A DNA stretch of 64,000 bases from Phallusia mammillata (GCA_003260075.1 QLIY01000170.1:145920-209919), one strand, 5' to 3'. Shown: positions 24,202-37,298, counted from the first letter of the stretch. Notes: generated by a model not told the origin, from the sequence alone. Made by a program: numbers and translations.

Positions 24202-24393
24202 ATGTATATAATCGTCCTTATTTTACTACAGTCGTATACAGAAGCAACTATCGTAACTAAGACTTTGTTTGGACTTTATAGAAACTTTTATATAAACTCA
24301 AAGCTTTTCAGCTTGTCCCAACAAACTGGAGTGCCGTACTACACTGGCTGTAATGACCTGTACGGCCATGTTTGTTACAGCTGCACTGATTGA
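24202..24393 (+). CDS. Small ORF with signal-like N-terminus, unverified
   Basis: A single-exon 63-codon frame starts MYIIVLILLQSYTEA, which looks like a short signal peptide, and ends with a small cysteine cluster (CNDLYGHVCYSC). It lies head to head with the candidate exon at 24063-24175. There is no family resemblance and no clear promoter; frames of this length are common by chance in AT-rich DNA. Confidence 0.15.
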   Translation: MYIIVLILLQSYTEATIVTKTLFGLYRNFYINSKLFSLSQQTGVPYYTGCNDLYGHVCYSCTD

Positions 24394-25162
24394 GACGTTA
24401 CAGGTCGAAACAGTTTTGTATTGTCTTTATCCAACTGAAAGTTGTAATAGCTAATTAATTTTATCACGGTAAGCTGACAAAGAAAAAAAATCATGCCATG
24501 TGAGCGAAAAGGTCTGGGACGATGATGCAAGCGTTTTTTAGTCAATGCGTCAAAGTCAAGCATACATGTGCACAAAGTTTTCGAAAATGTGCATAACCAA
24601 TGCTTAAAAAATGAAAATGGGGAAATTTAAATCGTGATTTGTCACTGTATGGGCTAAATTTTGTTCATGTGCAGCGGATCCTAAACTTAGGTTCTAGAAG
24701 AAATTTCCGGAGGACCGTCAAGAGCATGAAACCTTTCTTCAATCTTATGTGTCAAATCTTGCTATATGCCAAAGGTGCCTTAATGCAAAAGGTGTTCTAA
24801 AGCACGAATTTACGATTGTTTTGTTTTGTGTGTGGAAATATCATTTTTTGCAACAAATTATATCTTCGGTTTCGGCGCATCGAAAATCCTGATCATGACT
24901 CACAAATGTGAAACTTAAATTTATTGAAACAAGCTAACAAACAAAAGTAATTGAGTCCCAGACTGATGTAGGCCTATACACAGTTGTTGCTGATTGTATT
25001 ACTTTGTTTTAACTTTGCTCCCGTGCAAATGCGAACTATTTGATTTCAAAAGGTTCTCAAAATTCAGGGCCCTGGCGAGGAAAACATTGTGTTGAAAAAA
25101 ACAAACATTAGTCATCTAGATGCCCTTTTTGTATCACAAATATAGTACCAAAATGCTGTGTA

Positions 25163-25541
25163 CAGGGTTGTCATCGACTTGAAACCAAAAATAAGGACAA
25201 CCGACAAATCAAATTTTTATGCGAAACGAAACAAACGTTTTTGAACAAATCTTTGCATTTTATACGAGTCATGACATATCATTTGCAATAGTTTGGCGAG
25301 AAACAATCTGTTCCAGCAACTTGTTGTTCGTAAAAAATACTAAGTGCATCCCACAACAGTCCAGGTCTAGGTTTAGACTACTTTTACTTGTAGCAGGGAT
25401 TTGACTATAGTAATTGTTAAAAATAAGGACTCCAGTCAAAAATAAGGACATTTCTTAGAAATAAGGACAACGAACTTTTCTAAGACATAGCCCTTCAAAA
25501 TAAGGACAAATCTTAGAAATAAGGACGGTATGGCAACCCTG
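25163..25541. mobile_element. Short transposon with internal ATAAGGAC repeats
   Basis: Ends CAGGGTTGTCAT and ATGGCAACCCTG form inverted repeats. If the ends are placed two bases inward, the flanks TGTGTACA and TGTGTATA agree in 7 of 8 bases. The right half repeats AAATAAGGAC five to six times (for example 25419, 25438, 25458, 25497 and 25516 regions), and the left subterminal part also contains it. Confidence 0.6.
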
Positions 25542-26476
25542 TGTATACCCAACAACCAGCTGTATATTTTTTAGCTTTAAAGCAACAACAAAAAAGATAT
25601 TTGTTATTACTAATTTCAACTTTAAACGTTCTTAATCATGGGCTCTTTAAACTCGATATTTTGAGCCCTGGGGCGGTGCACCGGCTGCATACCCCTATAG
25701 TGGGGCCCGCCCTGTGGCCGTGAAGAACTTTCCCGGAACCCCAAGCACTTGCAGTATTTCTACAATCTTATTCAACATTTCAGATGAGCTCTGTCGAACC
25801 AACGGCAATCAATACCTTGGGAGGAAATGGACACCACCAGGTTCTTTGTCCGATTAAGCACAACGATGAGCACACTAATTTTTCAGTAAACTCATCAAAG
25901 TCCCAGCATTGCGGGAATGACTTGAATTGTAAGAAATGCGAAAAACAGCTATTGCATGATAACTCAAGCTGCTAAAATATACGTCAAGCTTTATGGATCG
26001 CGAATCCTTCTCGAGATAATGGTGAAGGAACCGTTATAAAAAAAGAATCAAAAACGTTTAAGAACCACACTGTTCTAAATAATGATGCATCAAACCAAGC
26101 AAACCAATTGTGACGCCACACTAACCTTCAAAAGCATTCAGCTTTCAGACAAAAAGTGGTGTTACAGGCTGTGACTCACAGCAGGATATACCATACCCTT
26201 ATCTTAGTTCTGAGGTTTTTCGTATTTGTCTCTCCTTTCATTGCCAGTCTCCGAATGAGTGGTAGATTCTTTTCCGTCTGTTGAAAACGGTAATGTTTCG
26301 ATAAATATTCGTTGACGCAATAATTAAACAACACCAGTCTTGTTTGTTTCAAGCCAAAGCTACCTAATTAATAAATGGGCTTTGGTCAAACCGAAAATAG
26401 GCACGTCAATAGTTCTAATGCGATCTGCGTAATTAAACAAACGTAAATTTCTATGTCAAAATTTTTTGTCACTTTA

Positions 26477-26535
26477 CTGGGGAAAGTCCCCACATTTGCG
26501 TTTATGTGGGAAATAAAGTTGAGTTGAGTTGAGTT
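26477..26535 (+). repeat. Possible retroelement 3' tail
   Basis: A small hairpin (GGAAAGTCCCCACA... TGTGGG) is followed by AAATAAA and the short repeat GTTGA-GTTGA-GTTGA. Stem-loop plus simple-repeat tails of this form are typical of LINE or SINE 3' ends; no coding part of such an element was seen upstream. Confidence 0.35.
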
Positions 26536-27128
26536 AATTCTTCTGAAAACGTGTGTTTACGACTTGTGAGGTAGGTAAATACAGACGTTCAATGTTGGAG
26601 GCGGGTTAAGCATTCATCCAAAATTCCAAACTGAGCGTTGAATTTCTGTCAATATTGTCCGTTTCTAAATGAAAACTTGAAGCTGATCCATTTCGTTCAA
26701 AAATCTGTGCAAAAACAATATTTGTGACAGCTGTTTTGCTCTGTAAAAAAACACGGGTATTGCGTTGCACATTTCAAAAAAAATGTGCATTTCTGGTTAG
26801 CTTAACTCAATTAGGAGTTTTTGTTAATAATGGCAATATTAAAGCTGCCTAAAAGGCTTGAACAAATCTCTTTAATACACATGTAACTTTACCAAAAATA
26901 AAAACTTATATGAAAGTGTGTAATTATTGTTTGCATGTTTTGAATTCAATGTAACAAACACATAGAGAGAGAGATTATTTAAAAAAAAATGTTTCAGGTT
27001 CAAGTAGCTTAAACACAGGAATGCCAATTTGAAATTCTGGGCTTTGGTGCGTAAATATTGGAGTCATTTTCATACATATGTTTAAACCCAATAGGTTGTG
27101 GAATGTAGGTAGAAGTTTGCTACTTACT

Positions 27129-30100
27129 ATGTCACACCGTGGACGGTACAGAGGTAAGTTTTTTAAAGGTAGTTATGAAGCTCATTCAAGGCACCAGTGA
27201 TGCTCCCTTTCTAAAGAATGAAAGTAAAGAATGTAACTAATGCAGAATGTAAATGAAATTTACCCAATACTGGTCAAGTAAGCTAAGCCCACACCAAAAT
27301 CTTAAAACAGCAGCTTTCACCGACAATTAAACGAATAGATTACTGTCGTTTATCTTTTATTGTTTATGTTATAGCGAGACCTTATTTATATGAGAATTGC
27401 TGGTACTGTTGTTTAAATGACAAAGACAAACAACCATCTTGCTAAAACCAGCTACAAAAATCGATTGAAAAATTTTGGCACCCGTATTATTAACATGTAT
27501 TGTTTACACTTTTTTAATAATGACATAATCACTACAAAATGTTTGCTGAATTGACAATCTGGTTTCCAGGTTAATCTGTACAAAATTTTACTAAAAGTAA
27601 TTAACATAAAACAAAAACTTTTTTACACATTACAAGGTTCATTTCAAAAAAGAGGCTATCACGAAGATCCATTCAGTGACTTTAAACCTGGGTCATCCAG
27701 AGGACAGAGACATAATCGTGGGTCATACAACGAACAGCGTCAGAAGTCAGAGTTTGATAGTTTTGAGCCAAGGTCATCTAGGGGCCCCAGACATGGAACA
27801 AGGAGAGGTCGTGACATAGGAATGTTTTATGCTCAAAAAAGTCGAGCGAGAAAAAAGGACGCAGAAAAAAACAATGTGTGTATTTACTTTATGAATGATA
27901 TTCAGCTTAATTAAAATCGACTTTGACAAAAAACTTTTAATTTTAACATATCTAAATCCAGTTTATCTTGTGTTTTGGGTATTTTACATTTGCCAAAAAA
28001 AGTCTGTTTTATAGTAGTTGACAATATTTGTTTTCTTAAATAATATTCAAAAACTGGCTTTAGATTGCTGTTGTGGAAATGAATCACAAACAGATGGGTG
28101 CTGCACAACATGCTTTGCAACAGGTCGAATTAGCTTCCATGTAAGTATGAAGGAAAGTACAGACTATGGTAATGGGCAAAACTTTTAGGCTATTACATTT
28201 GCACCAAGGCTTTTGTTTCACCAACGGCTTCCAGTGTGCCCATATTTTTTTAACTTTCAATGATACAGAAATACGATTTTTATCATAATATCTAATCATG
28301 GCGAAAGTCTAGTTTATCTTTATCTACTCATTTAAATTTTATTGTTTGTTGATAATGTATAATTGCTCATGTTAATCTAATTTATCTTTTTGTTTCATCT
28401 GGGTTCAGGTTTGATCAAAAGCAGACACATTCAGACCACATTGCAGTTGCCAAGGTAGTTTGGTTTTATAGATGTTGGAAAATATATTTTCACCTTATTT
28501 GATTTTCTTAAAATTGTTTGTAATACATGTCTAGGGTACCATTTTGTAAATGCCAAAAGTTTTAAAATACTCTTTGCCAAAAAAGTGAAACATAGTAAAC
28601 ATTTGCTAATATGTACTGAGTTCCCCCAATCCAAAGAAAACTTTAGGAACAAATGATTTGTAATGTTTTTCTTACCGCTTTAATTTATCTGGAATATTTT
28701 TTCCCCCGGGGAAAAATCTGGAGAAAGTTTGCTTTTTTTTTTCCATTTACGCAAGCAACTTTATACAATAGGTCATGTTGCTTCAATGCATACAACATTA
28801 TAACTTGTGGACACTGTTGGCTAACTGTCATATTTGTTATGGTTAATCGACTGTGCCATACTAAGAAGTGAAATTATAGTCGCAACAAACTTTACAGACC
28901 AAGAATAATAAAAAAAAATATTTTAAGAAGTTTGCAACTTCAATGTGATGGAGTAAGATATCCAAATCTAGATTAATTGGATGCTTTTGTAACAAAGCTG
29001 TATTATATTTTAGAAAGATTTGGATGCCGGAGGAAAACAAGGCTTTGAAGATAAAAGTTGGTTTCAATTTAAAAAAAGTTTTAAATCTTTGAGGTCAACT
29101 TAACTTAGACCCGATTTTGTCAAAAGACTACACTTTGCAAAAAAACTGTGTAATGATGCTTAAAAATACTGTTGTTATGCTACAATCTGCACGAAACAAA
29201 ACAATATTTTTTATACTGACATTTAATTTGCAATGAGTTTATTAGATTAACCAAGCATGTTGTTGAGCAGTCTTTTTAACGTTGCAAATCTTGTTAAAAA
29301 CAGAGTATTCATGGTTTCATAACACCAACAGCAACACAGATTTAGACAATCAACTGTTTGAGGAGTTTTCTAAAAAGAAAACATCTAAGTTATACAATAA
29401 AATGCAGACCATAAGACAAAGATTACCATCACACAAAATACAAAAGGTAAAAACCATTTAAATTTGTTGCTAAAGTTTGGTTCGGAAGAAGTGCTTTAAA
29501 GTGTACATTCATATGTGATAGATATAAAACCTAAAGTTGCTCCATAAATTACGGGACCCCAAACCGATAAAATTAAAAAAGGGCATGGTACATGACATAG
29601 GCGTAGAGCGTTTAAAAATATATATATGGGGTGCGACTTTTTATCATTGGCGCCGATATGTAATACATAAGCAGTATTTGTACTCATATGTGACCAAATA
29701 CTGATACCTTCTACGGGGTTTAGCCTGTAGTTTTTATCACATTAAGGTCCAAAGCAGTTGCTAACTTTTCTTTTTTAGGTATTGCTTATTCAAGTTATAA
29801 AGCTTTGGTTTAAAGAAATAATACAATCCTTGCTTTTTATCAATTTGTCTTTGCAAAAAATGATATTTCTGTTAAAAATTTGCATGTACCTGGTGTAGGG
29901 CACCCATTCGTTTCTGCTTGCAGAAACAAAAACATTGTTAAAGGCCGTGTCAAGTAAGCGATCTAATTAAAATTACATTTGCAAGTATGGCAAGTAATTT
30001 TTCTAGTTTTGTATGTGATTTGGATAAATGTTCGCTGAATTTACTGACTTATCTTTACAGGAACTGATAGACCTGATCAACTCCAATCAAATTGTAGTTA

Positions 30101-33100
30101 TTAGTGGAGAGACTGGGTGTGGGAAAACTACTCAGGTAAAATTAAGTTTAAATCAGCTAAAGATCTTTCTTTTATGTACTTATATGGACTTTTTGTCACC
30201 ACCACCTATCAAATTGCCATCTCTACATGTTATCTGTGACATAACTACATGCGTCTGAGATTCCCCTTTCTGCTAAGTGCTTAAATAATCCTGGTTTCAA
30301 GTTTAGTTAACAACCTGCTCTAATGATGAAAACAGTCATTGTTAAAATGTCTGCACTAAAATATGTTTTACAAAAAATCAACTCACAGCAATAGTTTGTG
30401 CTTAGATTCCCCAGTACATCCTCGATGATGCGATTTATCGTGGTGTTGGTTCTTCATGTAAAGTTGTGTGCACACAACCAAGAAGAATTTCAGCTGTGTC
30501 AGTAAGTCTGAGAATTTGGTTATATTGCATATAAACATTTAAGTTAAAATCATCGTAGTATGTTCTCTGTTGATTGTGGTGTAATGTCACAACATATTTG
30601 ATCAGAACAGCTGATCCTTACAAATGACAGTAGTAACATATTTGAAAATTGATGTATCTTAGCTGACTATTTCAGCACACGTCAGTCTGTGTATTGCTTA
30701 TTACAAACCACTGTGGATAACGATTTCACCCAATATATTTGAATAAGGACTGGTGATGCCTTATTTAAATCGATATCCACAGTGGTTTGTAATACATGTT
30801 GAGTGTGCTAAAATTGTCAGCTACTATATGCCAATATATGTAACTGGAATCCTCTGTTGAGCATCTATAGAACAGGACAATCCTGTATTAGAACATCTTT
30901 ATGTTCGAAAATAGTGCCTTAACCATTTTTTATGCCGAATAATTTGTTTACCAACTTTAAAAAAAATAGGTTGCTGAAAGGGTTGCAAAGGAGCGAGATG
31001 AGAGGTGTGGTGAAGGAAACAGTTGTGGATACCAAATTCGATTGCAAAATCGCCTGCCACGACAAAATGGCTCTATTCTCTATTGTACTACAGGGATACT
31101 GGTACAGGTATGTTTCTTACTCCTATTGAAAATAGTGGTTGAGATATTATTAAACTAATGTTGTGCACATTCACTTCAGACTTTATAATTACATTTGATG
31201 GTTTTTAGTGGCTTCGTTCTGATCCAAACTTGTCACAAGTTAGCCATGTTATTTTGGATGAAATCCATGAAAGAGATTTATTATCAGACATTTTGATTAC
31301 CATCATTAAAGAAATTGCTACCACACGGTAATGCCTTAATTGTTTTTATTTAATTTAACCTAGGCACCAGGGAAATTAATTCTGTGCATTTATAAACAAA
31401 CTTGTTTCAGGAAAGACATCAAAATTATTCTGATGAGTGCCACTCTAAATGCAAATCTTTTTGCTTCATACTTCAATGGCTGCCCAACAGTTAATATTCC
31501 TGGTTTTACTTTTCCTGTAGAGGAATATAGATTGGAGGACACCATGGAAATGATAAGGTTTCTGCAGTATAACACAAATCAAGATGTTATCTAAATAAAT
31601 GTGAATGCCTAAAAGGCTGGTTCAAAATAGTGCTGTGGTTATTAAAATAGTTAAATAGGTGTGACATAGATTGGACTATATTTTTGTTTAGATATCAGCC
31701 CACTGATGCGGCATACGATCAGTTTTCTAGATTGATGTCAAATAAACGAGATTGGAGAGAAAGAAGGATTGGTCGAGAAGAACGCCAGGCACTACAAGAG
31801 GATCGTGAAAATTATGTTAATGAACTGTGGGAATACAATGATGAGCTTCGCAAAACGTATGTTGTTTCTTTCTACGATTTAAATTTGAAAAACATTGTGA
31901 GATTTCACCACCTTTACATATTGGTTGTGTGCCTATCTTATTACTGGCAATACATGTACACATGTTTGTGCATATTCTGTTCCATTTTTGTGGCAGTTTT
32001 TATGAGCTATAAAACAAAAAAATGTATGCAGATACTCTGAAGAATTGAGTGAAGCAATATGCATAATGGATGCATTTTTGCAAAAAAATATTGATACAAC
32101 ACTGATAGTTTCACTTATAAAACATCTGGTAAAAAATCCCCTCTCAGATGATGATGCTGCAGGTGGTGCCATGCTTGTATTTCTCCCGGGTTGGGAAGAT
32201 ATTAAAAAACTGAATGAGATGATTACAAAAGACACAGCATTTTTTAAACCACGTAAGTAGTTTGTGTTTTTTTCACTTTTAAACAGTTTGTAACCCTTTT
32301 TTAAGCTTCTATGTGGTTTGGTCCTTCTGCAATTTGTTTTGATGTAAAAAAAAATATTTGAAAATTTTAAATAAGGTTGTTTGCAGCTACATATGCAATA
32401 GATTTGTTTCTGCAGAGACAGGGTGCTCTTCTTACTGTACTAATATTAACATTTCTCTTTTTGGCTGCATAATGACAGTACTGATGTTGAATCATTGTCA
32501 AAGTTCCAAAAACTATATGTGATAAAAAAAATGGCTCAGCTTGGCCTATCCTTGCCATTCAGAACAATGTTAATGAAACAGCATTTTAATTTTAACAGAA
32601 TGAAAAACAAAAACTGTTTACATAATATGCCTCACTCTTTTACCATTGTGTAACTAGTGTGACAATTAAACCCGTGACATAGACAAAGCATTGTTGCTAG
32701 TTGAAATAGCTTTGGATAATTTTCTTACCTGCCTTGATTATTGATAATTGCAGACAAATATAGAATAATTCCACTGCATTCTATGATGCCCACAACAAAT
32801 CAACAAGAAGTTTTTGAGCGGCCTCCAAATGGAGTCACTAAAATTGTTATTGCCACAAATATTGCAGAAACAAGGTTGTAGTTTCAGTTTTTTTAGTATT
32901 TGCTAGCAGGGCATTGGACTTGTACATTATTTGGCCTATTTTCAAGTCGTTTAACTTTGCACAAGGCAAAGTCTGACACTTATTGATTTTGATAAATTTG
33001 TCTTTTATGAAATAAAAACAACAGATTTGCTACAGATGTGTGCACAAAAATTGAACTAAATGAAACCAGGCTTAAACTTGTTCTGCAAAACTAGCAAAAC

Positions 33101-36100
33101 TAGGGTAAAAATTCTGTCCAATGTCCAATGCCTTATTTGCTAGCACTTAGAGTAGTACTTTCATCAATAAAAACTTGGTTTACACTTGCTGAACATTTGA
33201 ATGATGTTGTTTTTGAAGTAGTACCTCAGATTTTTTGAGTTAGATTTTACCTATTTTTAAGATCCCTTGTTTTTAAATTTGTAGCATCACCATTGATGAC
33301 ATTGTGTATGTAATTGACTGTGGAAAATCAAAAATGAACAATTTTAATTACTCAAAAGATCTAAACACCCTTGGTGCAAATTGGTTGACAAAAGCAAATG
33401 CAAGACAAAGACGTGGAAGAGCTGGAAGGTATGTATTTGTAAGTATACATGTACACATGTGCATGTGTGCTTTTCCACTTTCTGTTGTAGAGTTGTTTCT
33501 GTCTGTTTTTTTTACTCATTTTAAAACTTTTACAACATGTAGCTGAGATCAAAACATACATGCAGTTAAAGTAAAATAGCTGTTTATGTGATGGAAATTT
33601 GTTGAACTAAATAAAAACTCACACAGATGACAGTAGAAGTCAAGGGTGTTTCAACTGTTTGTTTAACCCAAAAGTAAAATGAGAAATAAGTCATGCTAAT
33701 TTGTAGTCTAAATTTTGGCTTTAGCCCCAGGAGATGTTATGGCCTACTTAAAATGGGACCATTTATGAAAATAGGTATGTAGAGGGTCATTGTAGTATTT
33801 GCCTTCAAACTACAGTATCTTCTACACTAACTTCTGGTTTTGACATGTATGGTACCTATCAAAACATACATAACAACTTAGAATTCATGGAAGCCATTGG
33901 TTACATGACATAGTGTTTATAAAGCTGTGCAGGCTTTTGGTAAATTTTAAATCACAACATGATTCTTTTTATTTGAATGTTCATTTTTTGTGTTGTGATA
34001 TTTTATAAAATTAATTTTTAAGTACTTTAATAGATTTGTTAGTGACACAATAAAAAAGTGTACAATTAAATTGTATCATCACAAATCCCATCTGTTAAAA
34101 GGTGGCATTTCTATCACTTCATGGTAACAGTTTTCTATTTCTTTCAAACTTCATCACTGTAATAAACGGAGTTTGTTGCATTGATTTAGAGTACAAGCTG
34201 GCTACTGCTTTCACCTGTACACTAAGTTGCAAGAGGAAAAGTTAAGTGAGTTTATGCAACCAGAAATTTTGCGAACACCACTTGATCAAACCTGCCTTCA
34301 AATAAAGGTATAATTTTGAAAATAAAATGCAAATTTAGGAAAAACCAAAATGCAGACCATGTGCGGCAATTGCTTTATTTTTATGCTCACTATATTGCTG
34401 TGAAAAATCCTTTGGTTTGCAGATTTTACAACTTGGTGGTTTGCATGAATTTCTGGAAAGGGTAATGGAGGCCCCTGCTAAAGAATCTATTGAATTGTCA
34501 ATACAAAAACTTACAGCCCTTGGAGCCTTGGACCACAATGAAAACCTGACTCCTTTGGGATACCATCTTGCCAAGTTGCCTGTACCTCCTCAGATTGGTT
34601 AGTATCTAATAGGGATGCCAAAATTGCAAATGTTCTGTTTGGTCGAGCACGCTCGGTGCATTATGACGTCACAAAAAATCCCCTTTCTACCTTTTAGCTC
34701 TACAAGGCATCTTACGTCACCAGCGGTGTATTAAGCTGTTACAGGCCTCAGAAGTACACGTTTTTCCACAATCTAATACATTTGAAAAATCATTTGTTTT
34801 TGTTCACAGACACCTTTTCGAACACTAGTTACTTATGTTGGCAGGGCATGAATATGCAAATTTAATGCTCGGGTCACTTTGCGCAACTGCTCGGCCGAGC
34901 ACCGAGCATCAAAAATAGCGATGCTCGGTAGCGAGTACTCGGGTTCTGGTTAGGCTCGGCACATCCCTAGTATCTAATAAGACTTAAAACTGAATCTAAA
35001 ATAATGGCTTACTAAATAAAATGAATCAACTTGTTTAAAAAGTTTTAGGAAAAGTCTGTTAAAGATGAAAATGTTCTTTCAACAGGAAAGATGTTGCTGA
35101 TGGGAAGCATGTTTCATTGTCTTGAACCTATTTTAACAGTGGCTGCCTGCTTAAGCTTTAAACAACCTTTTGTTTTCCCACTGGTATGTCGACCTGGACA
35201 CCTGCATAAGCTTATCAAAACATTAGACGTTTTGCAGAGAATCTATTAATTTGTATGTGCACATTTTAGATACTTTAATAAGTAAATGTTTGCATTTACA
35301 TTGGTCAATTTAGCTAATGTTTCAGCCGTTTTCTTGTGACCTTTCCCCCCCCCCCTATTAATTTGTATGTGCACATTTTAGATACTTTAATAAGTAAATG
35401 TTAACATTTACATTGGTCAATTTAGCTGATGTTTCAGCCGTTTTATTGTGACCTTGATGTGATTTTTATAAATAAGATTTAAATTCTTTGGTACATAAAC
35501 TTTAACTCTACCATATAACAAGTTGCCACATAACACAAATATGGTACTAGGGTAAGGAAAAGGCAGCAGATGCAAGAAGAAAGGCTTTGGCTGGTCCACA
35601 TAATAGTGACCATCTAATGCTTGTTGAAGCTTATAGAGGTTGGCAAGAAGCTACAAAGCGTGGTTCAGCTGGTGACTACTGTTGGAGAAATTTTATGTCT
35701 GGATCCATTTTGAATGCAAGTTAATTAGCTTCTGTTCAGGATTTTTTGTTAATGATTGGTCTTTTTGAATTATGAGGAATGTGGTAAAAATTAAAAACTC
35801 CACCGTCAAGCTGTTACAAAGTCTATACAACTTTTAATCGTGCAAAGTTTTAGAGAGGCGAAATGACCTTTATATGTAAACACTGGTACATCATGTTTCT
35901 GTGGACAGCGTATACTTGAAAACTGGCACTTTTGATTTATGTTTTTTATTATTTCTCCAGATGATAAAAGACATGCGCAGACAGTTTACTGAGTACCTTC
36001 AAGACACTGGCTTTTTTCTACCTGGATCTGTAAAGCTTATGAACGAGCATTCCAATAAACCAGAGGTCTGCAAAAACTTCAGATTTGTAAATTGGCAGCC

Positions 36101-37278
36101 TCTTGTTTTGTTGAACTTAAAATTTTTACAGTGTTGAGAAAACCATTTAACATCAAGCCGATTGAGCGGATAAAATGAAACGTTGTTTTCATGTTGTTTA
36201 AGATTGTTAAAGCAGTGGTATGTTCCGGTCTTTACCCCAATGTTGCGAAAATGTTCAAAAAGCAGCCGCGTCGTCCTCCTAAAATCAGCTCACAACGGGA
36301 ACGAAATCTTTCTATTCACCCCAAATCTGTCAACAGCGAAAAACCAAGCGACAACTTTCGGGAACTGTGGTTGTGTTATTACGAAAAAGTACAAAGCACG
36401 CAGGTACAAAAAAATTGCTTCGTTATTTTTAATTTACGGTTTTGTTGTTTTGTTTTGGAATTACTTTTTTAAACTGGTGAGTTGCAAAACTAAGGACAGT
36501 CCAGAGTGCTGGATTCAGTGGCCTGTCGTAACTCATCATGTGACCTTCTCTTAAAGAAGGCTGACAAAAATAGGATGGAAATCCGACGTTTTACTTGTTC
36601 GTATCGTATTTTGAGCCTAATCTGTCCTTAAGGTTTTATCCTGTGCTTCTACAGATTAATTTATATGACACAAGCGAAATTTCTCCATTTCCCATGCTGT
36701 TCTTTGGTGGGGACATAAACACTTTTTGCAATGATGAAGGCGAAAACATGATTTCTGTGGATGAATGGATTCAATTCCGAGCGAAACCCGAAGTTGCCTC
36801 CACAGTACTGGTAAGCTGAGTTTCACATTTACGTGGCCAACAGACACGAACTCGTACATTAAGGTTTCAAGCTCGGTACTGTTAATGGATTTAACTTTAA
36901 TACTTTTTCACTTTATATAAGCTGATCTACCACAAAACAAGCTGCAACGCACCAGTGTTTTAGGAAAATAGTCTACGTTGTACATCATTAAACCGTGGTT
37001 TGGTGTCGTCGCATAAAAATAAAACTCCACTTTCCTTTTGCTTCATCGTCTCATGCTTGGAAATTTAGCTGTTTGATAATCGATATTCCTCAACCGTGGT
37101 TAGGTGCGTGAAGTATTTGCTTTACTATGTATTTATGCTCGGGTTTGTTTTACAGGAACTCAGAGATCAACTCGATAAAATACTTGCCAAGAAAATCAAG
37201 TTTCCTTTTCGGTCATTAGAAGAAGCCGATTTTGCCGTTGTTCGAACTATAGTTGATCTTTTGTCCAAAAAGTCGTAG
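27129..37278 (+). CDS. DHX36: DHX36 G-quadruplex DEAH-box helicase, complete, 23 exons
   Basis: Exons: 27129-27153, 27637-27875, 28064-28140, 28409-28454, 29014-29056, 29304-29446, 30061-30135, 30406-30501, 30970-31107, 31209-31327, 31411-31557, 31692-31856, 32032-32252, 32754-32874, 33285-33428, 34190-34307, 34423-34597, 35086-35183, 35551-35715, 35961-36065, 36203-36403, 36655-36810 and 37156-37278. They total 2940 bases, 979 residues plus TAG (human protein 1008). An RG-rich N-terminus leads into the DHX36-specific motif (RGRDIGMFYAQKSRARKK, residues ~64-81) that in vertebrates stacks on G-quadruplexes. Then follow GETGCGKT (~207), DEIH (~311), SAT (~343), TNIAETS (~550), QRRGRAGR (~592-599), the winged-helix/ratchet region and the OB-fold (HPKSVN, LFFGGDI). 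Known role: ATP-dependent unwinding of DNA and RNA quadruplexes in nucleus and cytoplasm. Intron 19 uses a GC donor. Intron 17 carries a transposon a few bases after the donor, and intron 18 carries a duplicated segment with a C run. Confidence 0.95.
30658..30823. repeat. Imperfect palindromic element in a DHX36 intron
   Basis: Outer arms TAGCTGACTATTTCAGCACAC and its near-complement GTGTGCTAAAATTGTCAGCTA enclose inner arms TTACAAACCACTGTGGATA and TATCCACAGTGGTTTGTAA, which are exactly complementary. The whole 166 bases would fold into a long hairpin. Likely a foldback MITE; the family is unknown. Confidence 0.75.
34610..34969. mobile_element. 360-bp TAGGGATG-type hAT MITE at a DHX36 splice donor, exact TSD
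   Basis: Ends TAGGGATGCC and GGCACATCCCTA with exact target duplication GTATCTAA (34602-34609 and 34970-34977). The left duplication begins five bases into DHX36 intron 17, whose donor is ATTG-GTTAGT. The interior has GCTCGG / CCGAGC repeats. A second copy of the family begins at 63805. Confidence 0.92.
35243..35453. repeat. Direct duplication around an 11-C run in a DHX36 intron
   Basis: About 98 bases at 35243-35341 recur at 35355-35453 with a few mismatches (for example GTTTGC versus GTTAAC, CTAATG versus CTGATG), separated by eleven Cs (35345-35355). Same pattern as at 8594, 14134 and 48856; probable unresolved allelic overlap in the assembly. Confidence 0.65.
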
Positions 37279-37298
37279 ATTGCATTTCTGAATCACCG

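Larger units (their letters stand above)
24394..27128. other. Intergenic region upstream of DHX36
   Basis: Apart from the element at 25163-25541 and the retroelement-like tail near 26477-26535, no exon or RNA gene could be supported. The frame at 25784-25975 (63 codons, rich in His, Asn and Cys) has no recognised domain. The promoter of DHX36 should lie in the last few hundred bases; no TATA box is evident there. Confidence 0.45.

Noticed and set aside
25784-25975. 63-codon frame rich in His, Asn and Cys upstream of DHX36
   Set aside because: No signal peptide, no known cysteine framework, no splice or promoter evidence; length is within chance range.
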